Shown one piece after another: positions 52,933-60,201 of a DNA stretch of 64,000 nucleotides (the stretch's first letter is position 1; every line of letters starts with the position of its first letter). The position numbers and the translations under genes were made by a program. The notes below the pieces were generated by a model. The model made no database searches. It was not told where the DNA came from and saw nothing but the letters and a program-made list of their open reading frames with translations. Origin of the DNA: an uncultured Bacteroides sp. (lineage in GTDB: Bacteria; Bacteroidota; Bacteroidia; Bacteroidales; Bacteroidaceae). The DNA lies in NCBI RefSeq assembly GCF_959029255.1, contig NZ_CAUFUE010000012.1, forward strand, positions 1 to 64,000, in the 5' to 3' direction.

Positions 52933-55035
52933 CTATCTGTCACACTCCACCACATGATAGAGTGTGCCGTATCGTGTACGCTTAGAAGGAATTTCGTGCT
53001 TCTGCAATATTCTTCCGAAGACATTTACCCTCTTGGCTGACAATGGAATAGCACTATATCTCCTCATGCGGTTCAGGATTTCGGCAGACGACAGCCATTC
53101 ACCTTCCTGCTCGTTTTGAGCTGTGCGGAAATAGCGGTAGAAAAGCTGCTCTTCCGGCGGTATTTGCTCAAAATTACGATTGTTTTCGGTCATGATGCGC
53201 TCGTCGGACTGGTCGAACCAATAACGTTCGCCATGGTTCAGCTCATACATGGCTTGGGCATAAAGCTGGTTGTAGTTTATCGGGTGCCCGGTATCAATCA
53301 CGCCGACCACTTCGATACAGATGAAACGGCGGCTGCCACTGGGGTCGGTGAGTAAATCCTTCTGATTGCTCGTGGCGATGAACGAAGCATAACGGCGCAT
53401 CTCGAGTACGGCATTGGCATACGGCTTGCGCACGTTTACCACCGGCTTTTGCAGGATGTGTTTCAAAAATCCCTGCTGCGTCATGCTTATCTGGTCGAAT
53501 TCATCAATGTTGATGAGCGCAAAGCGATTCAGGTAAAGTTCTGCATCACGTTTGCGAGAAAAGTCGATGCTGTCCGTGTAGTAAGTACGGAGTTCGGGCG
53601 GGACGAGACTGCGGCAGAAAGTCGATTTCCTTGTACCTTGCGCACCCACCAGCAGGGGCGAAACACTGTTTGCGTATTTCTTGTCCATACTTCCGCGCCA
53701 GTGCGCCACCATGTTCAGGAACCAGCGGTGAAACAGTTCCGCCCAATGCGGATTGTTGCAAGGCACTGTCTGCGCCAGCGCATGGATGCGGTCCTGTCCA
53801 TCCCAACGCGAGAGGTTGTAAAGGTAATCTTCCAACGGACTGAATACCGGTACGCGATTGGAGTAGATATAGCGGCTGATATCCCTGTCCCATAAAGGAA
53901 TACCTTCAGCCTGCGCATCCAGGGCGATGCTGTTCAAAGCCCGTTTGTCGATGGGCGAAAAACGGAAACGGAACGAATGGCGTTCGCGATATTCCACTTC
54001 ACCCACTTGCGTGTTATAGCGGAAGTCGTAACGGCGTTTCATAAATTCGTCCGTTTGCAGGGCCAATCGTTGCTCCTTGCTGAGGCTGCATTGCGTATCG
54101 AAACCTTTACATTCCTGATATACATTGTGTACGGTTTGCCGGATGATTTCTTCTTTCTGGCGCAGGTAATAATGGAAGAATATGCGTTTCACCGTTTCCT
54201 CTTCGGGGATGCCCGAGCGGAAACAGTTCTCTGCCAAGCGTGTAACGATGGGTTGCCGGTCTTCTTTGAAAGGTTTTTTACCCTTGTTTTCCGCTTCCGC
54301 CATTTCGGAGAATGTTTTCTCTAAAGCCGCTTCAAACAGCATAATTACGGCTTCCTCCGTTTCATATCCCGGCAGGGCGCGTGTCAAAGGTGATTTCTCT
54401 ACCTGCGTCACCTCCCGGTAAGTCGGTTCGTCGGGCATGGAAGCGGGTTGTTCCAGATAGAATTGTATGGAATCGGGCCGATACATAACTTCGGGATCGA
54501 AGGACATCCGCGAATACTGTTCCAGTTTCGGCTCTTTCAGTAAGATGTCGAAAGGTAATTGAGGTTGGTAACATTTCACGGCCAACCTGTAGGCATGGGC
54601 ATGAAACACTTCCGCTTCTTCACGTTTGTGGGGCAGCGAGTTGTCCGGGCGGGTGAAGGTGGCCCATATCTTTACCGTGCGTCCGCTCGCCCCGGTGAAT
54701 ACCAAGCGGGTTTGGGGCTGTTCCCAAGCCCGGCGTTTCACGAGCGCTATTTCCGCTTTTCTGGAAAGCGGACCGACGGTCAGTTCTATGATGCCGTTGT
54801 AGGCTTTCATTTGCCCGGTACCGTCCGTTTTACGGAACTCGGCGGCGGGCATCACTTTGGGGAGGCGGTCTGCTTCGGTACAACGCTTGTCGGGCAGTGC
54901 ATATTTCAGATGTTCGCGAAATGCAGATACCGGTTTAGTCTTCGTCTCTGTTTTGATTTTCTGTAGGAATGTATCTAAGTCTGTCGTGCTTAGTGTCAGA
55001 TTCCCATCTTTTTCTCTTAGTTGGGTTATTTTCAT
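52933..55035 (-). CDS. BT4734-like/VapE-type primase-helicase-like ATPase
   Basis: A 700-residue cytoplasmic protein. The N-terminal part (about 1-200) resembles the BT4734-like domain linked with primase-type proteins. The centre holds a VapE/VirE-type P-loop ATPase related to phage and plasmid superfamily-3 helicases: Walker A VGAQGTRKSTF (Lys470), Walker B FALINIDEFD, and a sensor/arginine-finger region FIATSNQKDLLTDPSGSRRF. The C-terminal part (ILNRMRRYSAIPLSAKRVNV) is probably DNA-binding. Such genes are common chromosomal remnants of mobile or satellite elements in Bacteroides; no replication origin function is shown. A ~22-bp repeat array lies upstream of its start. It converges on the metallopeptidase gene with a 16-nt gap. 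Confidence 0.82.
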   Translation of the reverse strand: MKITQLREKDGNLTLSTTDLDTFLQKIKTETKTKPVSAFREHLKYALPDKRCTEADRLPKVMPAAEFRKTDGTGQMKAYNGIIELTVGPLSRKAEIALVKRRAWEQPQTRLVFTGASGRTVKIWATFTRPDNSLPHKREEAEVFHAHAYRLAVKCYQPQLPFDILLKEPKLEQYSRMSFDPEVMYRPDSIQFYLEQPASMPDEPTYREVTQVEKSPLTRALPGYETEEAVIMLFEAALEKTFSEMAEAENKGKKPFKEDRQPIVTRLAENCFRSGIPEEETVKRIFFHYYLRQKEEIIRQTVHNVYQECKGFDTQCSLSKEQRLALQTDEFMKRRYDFRYNTQVGEVEYRERHSFRFRFSPIDKRALNSIALDAQAEGIPLWDRDISRYIYSNRVPVFSPLEDYLYNLSRWDGQDRIHALAQTVPCNNPHWAELFHRWFLNMVAHWRGSMDKKYANSVSPLLVGAQGTRKSTFCRSLVPPELRTYYTDSIDFSRKRDAELYLNRFALINIDEFDQISMTQQGFLKHILQKPVVNVRKPYANAVLEMRRYASFIATSNQKDLLTDPSGSRRFICIEVVGVIDTGHPINYNQLYAQAMYELNHGERYWFDQSDERIMTENNRNFEQIPPEEQLFYRYFRTAQNEQEGEWLSSAEILNRMRRYSAIPLSAKRVNVFGRILQKHEIPSKRTRYGTLYHVVECDR

Positions 55036-55164
55036 TGTCTTTTTTTAGGGGAAACTTAGCAAAATCGCATGTTTCCGGACTACTAAGATACGATTTTTGT
55101 GTCCCTAATGCAACAAATACCGCTTATTTATTTGCGTGAAATGTATGTTTACCGTTGTTTTTCC

Positions 55165-55430
55165 CCTTGGAAACAAAGTGTTCTCTATATTGAAACAAAC
55201 TGTTCTCTTCATTGAAACAAACTGTTTTCTATAGAAAAACTATTTGTTCTATTGGGTGAAACTATCTGTTTCAATGAAGAAAACACTTTGTTCCACTTAA
55301 CAAAACAACTTGTTTCAATATAGGAAAACTGTTTGTTTTGCTCATTGGAACTGTTTGTTTCTCTATAGGAAACAACTTGTTTTTACTGTATAAAACAAAG
55401 TGTTCAGCATTGAGAACTAAATAGATAGCT
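55165..55430. repeat. Array of ~22-bp quasi-palindromic repeats, copy 2
   Basis: About eleven head-to-tail units of ~22 bp carry dyads such as gaaacaaactgttctc and aaacaaagtgttc, ending in a gagaactaa box that matches the end of copy 1 (about 17005). It lies 130 nt upstream of the VapE-like start codon. Units are degenerate and no unique spacers separate them, so it is not a CRISPR array. Confidence 0.78.
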
Positions 55431-55505
55431 TGTTTTTGCTAAGTAGGAGTGTTGATGCTTTATGGGAATGAAAAGTGTGTGTGACAGCAGGATGTATGAC
55501 GAAAG

Positions 55506-55530
55506 TATCTATCACACCTATCTATCACAC
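55506..55530. repeat. Conserved tandem 'tatctatcacac' box, copy 2
   Basis: Two direct repeats of tatctatcacac, identical to 17118-17142. The inverted partner that is perfect in copy 1 is degenerate here. A second gtgatag box follows at about 55572, then an actctatgta motif shared with copy 1. Confidence 0.7.
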
Positions 55531-55659
55531 TGCAATATGTTGCTTATCAGTATGATAGGGTATGAAGTGTGATAGCGTGACAGATAAATATTTTAAAATA
55601 ACTCTATGTAGATAAAATAAGATGTTGGGTGAGTGTTGGTAAAAACTTTAAAAAAGGAA

Positions 55660-55901
55660 TCAAAATAGTTTCTTATAATCTTCTGATAAAATATCGTCAC
55701 AGTGTTCAGATACTTGTTTGATGATTGATAATCCTTTTTTCTTAGGGATACGGATACAATACGTTAAAAACTATACGACGGAACATTTCATCAACTTGAA
55801 GAGGGTCTTGTGTGAGTAAGCCGGTAAGATGAAGCAGCAAAATATTTACCTTGCTACAGTTTGAATTCAGGAACAGTAATTTCGCACCGGCGGGCTATTT
55901 C
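55660..55901 (-). pseudogene. Decayed hipA-like kinase/toxin gene
   Basis: Three fragments of a HipA-like C-terminal half can be read on the minus strand. EIARRCEITVPEFKL is followed by a stop and then GKYFAASSYR. LLTQDPLQVDEMFRRIVFNV (55819 down to about 55760) is in a shifted frame. KGLSIIKQVSEHCDDILSED ends at a stop codon at 55660-55662. The N-terminal half and the segment between the second and third fragments are missing. HipA proteins are Ser/Thr kinases that act as toxins, neutralised by the HTH protein HipB; an HTH remnant lies just upstream. The assignment comes from remembered family sequence patterns and should be checked by alignment. Confidence 0.6.
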
Positions 55902-55903
55902 AT

Positions 55904-56149
55904 TTATTTATTAACTTCATTACGTCCTCGCTTTCTGTTTTTGTTTCGGTTGATAGTGTCAAGCTCTTCCATCGTATTATAAAGCGGTTCCGCTAGTAAT
56001 TCTTTAATTGCCTTGGAGTAACCTAATGCTTTTGCCAGTGCCACATACGAAGCTAAAGAAATGGTGTGCTTCTGCTCGAATTTCGTGATTGTAGGTGCGG
56101 GAATCCCACTCAACGTAGCTAAGGCATCTCTTGACAGACCTTTTTCCTG
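55904..56149 (-). pseudogene. 5'-truncated HTH (hipB-like antitoxin) gene
   Basis: An 81-codon remnant reads QEKGLSRDALATLSGIPAPT, then ITKFEQKHTISLASYVALAK, and ends with a basic tail (RNKNRKRGRNEVNK). This is an XRE-type HTH lacking its first helix and start codon. Upstream the reading frame runs directly into the palindromic repeat beginning at 56151 and meets a TGA inside it. A TTG at 56113 is the only start-like codon close to the HTH, and using it would remove half the domain. Position and partner suggest a hipB-type antitoxin. Since the hipA-like gene is also broken, the module is almost certainly dead. Confidence 0.68.
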
Positions 56150-56150
56150 T

Positions 56151-56230
56151 TGTCATGCTGAGCGAAGTCGAAGCATCTACTCTCTTGATATATAAAAGGG
56201 AGGAGATCCTTCGACAGGCTCAGGATGACA
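56151..56230. repeat. Dispersed palindromic repeat interrupting the HTH gene
   Basis: tgtcatgctgagcgaagtcg at the left and an imperfect complement ending in ctcaggatgaca at the right enclose an AT-rich centre. It is a REP/MITE-like intergenic element; its left end coincides with loss of the HTH reading frame. Confidence 0.75.
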
Positions 56231-56275
56231 GATAGAGTTGCTGCTAATAAGAATAGCGTTACTACTATTTAAGAA

Positions 56276-56395
56276 AAAAATCCGCTTAATCCGCTCAATC
56301 CGCGTCGAGAAAATCAGAAGCACAGCGCAGCCTTAAAATCCGTGTCATCCGTGCCTAAAAAAATAAAACCCTCTGTGTCCTCCGTGGTGAAAACT
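56276..56395. repeat. Composite dispersed repeat (ccgcttaatccgctcaatccg / ccgtggtgaaa type)
   Basis: Tandem aatccgc and aatccg motifs (56280-56310), then atccgtgtcatccgtgcc, and finally ctctgtgtcctccgtggtga. It reads in the opposite orientation to the related copy at 16594. Non-coding. Confidence 0.6.
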
Positions 56396-56425
56396 AACTT
56401 CCCAGAGTTCCGATATGGATAACTT

Positions 56426-57997
56426 CTAATCGGGCAGGTAATCAAAGTACCCAAAGTCCGCCACTCCCTTTGACGCCGCATCACTTGCCACGGCATACAG
56501 GCCCAACAGGATGCCGGTAAAGCCGCCTGCGGTTTCTGTACTGATGTAGCGGGTATTTATCTTTCCTAATTCCCGGAAGTTCTTTCCGTCTGTGGCATAT
56601 TCAAAGGTATAAAGCTCATTGTTGCCTTTCACACGGAGTTGCACTTCTTTGTTTGATGGAAGAATGACTTCTTTTTCGGTATGGGTAAGTGCATTTAGCT
56701 GATAACGCAAAGATACGGCTTGCTTACCGTCCGCTAGCTGCTTCACAAAGAGGTCGTAGTGCGACGGTTCGAACATATAAACGGTGAGTCCGGCTTCGTC
56801 CCCTTCGGTGGCTTTCTGTAATTGTACGGAAGTGGTGGCGATGAAGTCGATATTCTCTTGCCGGCGGCCTACGAAACTGGGGCTGTCGTCACCGGTATTC
56901 AAGCTTACAGGAGTGGCTTTCAACCGGAGCTTGCCTGAAGTGAACGTGTAGTTCGCAGGATGATAGTTGCGGATATATACCCATTCGGGACTTAATTTCC
57001 CGTCTTTGAAATCGGTACGTACAGGCTTGGCTGCAAAAGGTTGTTGGGGCAGGGTGGGGACATCCATCTGTAAGTTGATTGTTCCGTTACCATTTACCAC
57101 AGGCCAGGCATTTGTTTCCCAGCATACCGGGGCGAGAAAAGTTTCGCGTCCCAAAAGATGATGCGTACCGCTCTGCGGACGGAAAGCGAGACATACCATC
57201 CACCAACTCCCGTCGGGAGCTTGTACAAAGTCGGCGTGTCCGGTACCTTGTATCGGGTTGCTTTGCGCGTTCTTGTTGATATGCGTCAAGATGGGATTTG
57301 CGGGATTACTGTCGTAAGGGCCTTCAATGTTACGGCTTCGGGCGATGGTGACTTTGTGACCGTATTCAGTACCGCCTTCCGATATCAGCAGATAATACCA
57401 GCCATCTTTCTTGTAGATATGCGGCCCTTCGGGATGGCGTCCGCCTGTACCGTTCCAGATACGTTTGGACGGTGTCAACTGCTCTCCCGTCATCGGATTG
57501 ATTTCACTTAGCCAGATGCCTACGTCGGGATTGCTGACCAGATAACATTTGCCGTCTTCGAAATAAAGCGAAGGGTCGATACCTTCTTGTTTCAGCCAGA
57601 CAGGTTCCGACCATTCGCCACGCGGGTCGGTGGTGTGGACAATGAAGTTGCCTTTATCCGAGACATTGGTGGTAATCATGTAGAACATGCCGTCATTATA
57701 CCGGATAGTGGGTGCATAGATGCCGCCCCATGCGCTGGCGCCATCAAGTTTCAATTGCGAAGGGCGGGTCAGACAGTGCCCTATCTGCTCCCAATGGATG
57801 AGGTCTTTGCTATGAAACAGCGGTACGCCGGGGAAATATTGGAAACTGCTGTTTACCAAATAGAAATCATCACCTGCACGGCAGACGCTCGGGTCGGGAT
57901 GAAATCCGGGAATTACGGGGTTTTGGAAACCTTGCTGGATTTGAGGGGAAACGGAGAGACTGATTATCAATCCGAGAAATAACATCATCTTTCTCAT
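56426..57997 (-). CDS. Glycoside hydrolase family 43 with C-terminal beta-sandwich
   Basis: A 523-residue exported enzyme (signal MRKMMLFLGLIISLSVSPQ). The five-bladed propeller has the GH43 catalytic triad regions: NPVIPGFHPDPSVCRAGDDF (general base Asp), IDPSLYFEDGKCYL (pKa-modulating Asp) and HPEGPHIYKKDGWYYLL (general acid Glu). A C-terminal jelly-roll domain of the XynB-type (about 325-520) follows. GH43 enzymes are mainly beta-xylosidases and alpha-arabinofuranosidases; this architecture fits exo-acting removal of xylose or arabinose. The frame is open to 58024, but ATG 57997 gives the cleanest signal peptide. A promoter is predicted at 58240 on the minus strand, with an inverted repeat in the leader. 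Confidence 0.9.
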   Translation of the reverse strand: MRKMMLFLGLIISLSVSPQIQQGFQNPVIPGFHPDPSVCRAGDDFYLVNSSFQYFPGVPLFHSKDLIHWEQIGHCLTRPSQLKLDGASAWGGIYAPTIRYNDGMFYMITTNVSDKGNFIVHTTDPRGEWSEPVWLKQEGIDPSLYFEDGKCYLVSNPDVGIWLSEINPMTGEQLTPSKRIWNGTGGRHPEGPHIYKKDGWYYLLISEGGTEYGHKVTIARSRNIEGPYDSNPANPILTHINKNAQSNPIQGTGHADFVQAPDGSWWMVCLAFRPQSGTHHLLGRETFLAPVCWETNAWPVVNGNGTINLQMDVPTLPQQPFAAKPVRTDFKDGKLSPEWVYIRNYHPANYTFTSGKLRLKATPVSLNTGDDSPSFVGRRQENIDFIATTSVQLQKATEGDEAGLTVYMFEPSHYDLFVKQLADGKQAVSLRYQLNALTHTEKEVILPSNKEVQLRVKGNNELYTFEYATDGKNFRELGKINTRYISTETAGGFTGILLGLYAVASDAASKGVADFGYFDYLPD

Positions 57998-58023
57998 AAT
58001 ATACATTGTGTTTTTAATGTTCA

Positions 58024-58197
58024 AAGTTTCGCAAGCTCAACTTATTAGTTGACAAGGGGACAAGGAACAAGTTAACAAGGAAAGGATGTCAGCCGAACAA
58101 TGGGAATAGGATGTGTGAGGATTGTTTTCGATACTTTTCCCCTTGTCAACTCGTCTACTGATACCTTGTCAACTAATAAGTTGAGTTTGCGAAACTT
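58024..58197. repeat. MITE-like element with 34-bp terminal inverted repeats
   Basis: Arm 58024-58057 and arm 58164-58197 are complementary with one mismatch. Internal copies of gacaagggga/tccccttgtc (58051-58060 and 58137-58146) add a second pairing. No gene lies inside. The element sits between the GH43 promoter and its start codon. Confidence 0.75.
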
Positions 58198-58239
58198 AAA
58201 TTAATAGTTTATCAGATAAAAGGATAACTCCTTCTTTCA

Positions 58240-58247
58240 CAAATATA
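58240..58247 (-). promoter_or_regulatory. Promoter -7 element of the GH43 gene
   Basis: CAAATATA on the plus strand is TATATTTG on the minus strand, giving a leader of about 240 nt that includes the inverted repeat element. Confidence 0.5.
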
Positions 58248-58376
58248 AGGTGTTTCAGGGGGATTGGCAAGCGTTTGGGTAGAGGTGTCCCTCAATAATA
58301 ACCATTTATCCCATACCGGTAACAAATGATACCCCTCCGGGCAACATATCATAGACCCGGTGTGTAGGTTTTCCGC

Positions 58377-58384
58377 TACCTTTG
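58377..58384 (+). promoter_or_regulatory. Promoter -7 element of the GH5 gene
   Basis: TACCTTTG matches TAnnTTTG, 41 nt before ATG 58426. Confidence 0.6.
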
Positions 58385-58425
58385 CCATCAGTGAAATTAA
58401 CCGTTAAAGCGTAATACGTAAAAAC

Positions 58426-59943
58426 ATGAAGAATATCATTAAACAGTTCAATGCGTGTCTGGCATTTATGGCTTTCTCTTTTTTCTTATTAGTTGCGGCA
58501 TGTTCCAGTGACGATGAGCAGGTGGAACCGGTAGTTAAAATTCCCGATACGGTATTAAGTTCCGGGATGACTTTCGCCGGAACAGAGGGGGTACAGACAT
58601 TGAGTATACAAACGAATGTGGCATTGGAAGTAACTTCTGATAAGGAATGGTGTACTGTGACTTATAAAAATACAACTGCCCACGGAACCGCTTCTTATGA
58701 GGTGAAGTTAGACGCTAACCCTGATGCAACGGAGCGTACGGCTTCTATCACCGTGCAAGTGAATGATACAAAGATCGGGACAATCAACGTCGTTCAGGAG
58801 GTTGCTGCCTCGGAACCTGAACCGGAACCGGAGCCGGAACCCGGACCGCTTCCTGATATCGGGATGAACAGTGATGCCAAGACACTGGCTGCCAAGATGT
58901 ATGCCGGTATTAATATAGGTAATACTCTGGAAGTTCCCAAAGGCCAGGATTGGGGGAACAATGCAACCGTTTCGTCTGCTTATATCAAAGGGCTGAAAAA
59001 ACTTGGTTTCAATGCGGTCCGCATCCCCTGTGCATGGAGTTCCCATGCCGATGCGTCTACTTATCAGATAGATGCGGAATGGCTTGATAAAGTGGCTGAA
59101 GCGGTAAATCTTTGTGCCGTGAATGATATGTATGCCATTGTCAATATCCACTGGGATGGCGGTTGGCTCGAAGATAATATTCTTGGTGGTTACAGCGAAG
59201 CAATCAATACAAAGCAGAAGACGTTATGGACACAGATTGCCACTAAATTCAAAGACTATGATGAGCATCTGCTTTTTGCGGGATGCAACGAGCCGGGAAT
59301 GAATGAGACCAGTGGCGGGAAGTTTAAAGCGGCTTCCGTACAGACTATCATGAGATATGAACAGACATTTGTGGATGCCGTACGCGCCACAGGCGGAAAT
59401 AACGCAACGCGTTGCCTTATCGTGCAAGGACCCGCTACAAGAATATCAGATACTTGTAGTGATGAGTACGGTTATTCAATGCCTACGGACAATGTCGCCA
59501 ACCGGCTGATGCTGGAAGTGCATTTCTACGACCCCTATAATTTCTGCTTGATGGAGAAAGATGAAGGTTGGGGCAATACATTCTGGTATTGGGGGGAACC
59601 GAACCATGTAAGTGGCTCGGAACATAACCCTACCTGGGGAGAAGAAGCGTATGTGAAAGAGCAGTTCCAACTGGTGAAGACCCACTTTGTGGATAAAGGT
59701 TATCCGGTGATTATCGGCGAATACAGTGCGATGAAACGTACGGTTAGCGAAAGTCAGGAGAAGCATAATCAGAGTCGTGCCTATTGGAATGAGGTGATTA
59801 CGCGTGAAGCGAAAAATCATGGTATCGTACCTTTCTACTGGGAAACGAATGGAGATATAAACCGTAGCACCGGTGAAGCGAGAGAAGCTTATGCCATTGA
59901 AGGCATCATGAAAGGGGCTGCTGCGGGTAAATACCCTTACTGA
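58426..59943 (+). CDS. GH5 endoglucanase-type lipoprotein with BACON domain
   Basis: A 505-residue surface lipoprotein (lipobox LLVAACSSDD). A BACON domain (about 35-128) ends in INVVQEVA and is followed by a flexible acidic-proline linker (SEPEPEPEPEPGP). The GH5 barrel starts at AAKMYAGINIGNTLEVP and includes AVRIPCAWSSHAD, the acid/base Glu289 in FAGCNEPG, LMLEVHFYDPYNF, and the nucleophile Glu432 in VIIGEYSAM. The INIGNTLE opening recalls GH5_4-type endoglucanases and xyloglucanases, although the subfamily is not proven. The linker and lipid anchor suit an endo-acting enzyme tethered at the cell surface. It is divergent from GH43 and next to the second HTCS. Confidence 0.9.
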   Translation: MKNIIKQFNACLAFMAFSFFLLVAACSSDDEQVEPVVKIPDTVLSSGMTFAGTEGVQTLSIQTNVALEVTSDKEWCTVTYKNTTAHGTASYEVKLDANPDATERTASITVQVNDTKIGTINVVQEVAASEPEPEPEPEPGPLPDIGMNSDAKTLAAKMYAGINIGNTLEVPKGQDWGNNATVSSAYIKGLKKLGFNAVRIPCAWSSHADASTYQIDAEWLDKVAEAVNLCAVNDMYAIVNIHWDGGWLEDNILGGYSEAINTKQKTLWTQIATKFKDYDEHLLFAGCNEPGMNETSGGKFKAASVQTIMRYEQTFVDAVRATGGNNATRCLIVQGPATRISDTCSDEYGYSMPTDNVANRLMLEVHFYDPYNFCLMEKDEGWGNTFWYWGEPNHVSGSEHNPTWGEEAYVKEQFQLVKTHFVDKGYPVIIGEYSAMKRTVSESQEKHNQSRAYWNEVITREAKNHGIVPFYWETNGDINRSTGEAREAYAIEGIMKGAAAGKYPY

Positions 59944-60045
59944 TTGAAGGTAATGGTGTTAGCGGAATGAGATTCAATAAAGGTTTCATCATAAGTTATA
60001 TAAGGATTATAGATTGTTAATACAGGTTTTTTTTGATTGGTTCGG

Positions 60046-60074
60046 GGGAGCATATCCGTGATGGAAGTGCTCCC
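60046..60074 (+). terminator. Possible terminator after GH5
   Basis: gggagca (60046-60052) pairs with tgctccc (60068-60074), followed only by a weak T-rich stretch. It lies in a 258-nt gap that otherwise shows nothing clear. Confidence 0.35.
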
Positions 60075-60201
60075 TCATTTCATCCCCCGGACAGTAAATA
60101 TCCTGCATTGAATGATACTAAAAAAGAATGTTATTTCTTGCTAATCCGCTTGCTTTTTGCTTCATTTGCAAGAGAATAGAATTATTCCTATATCTGATAT
60201 T

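Noticed and set aside
55904..56113. Intact small HTH gene starting at TTG 56113
   Set aside because: The HTH similarity continues in frame upstream of that TTG to 56149 and then breaks at the inserted repeat, so the gene is truncated rather than naturally short.
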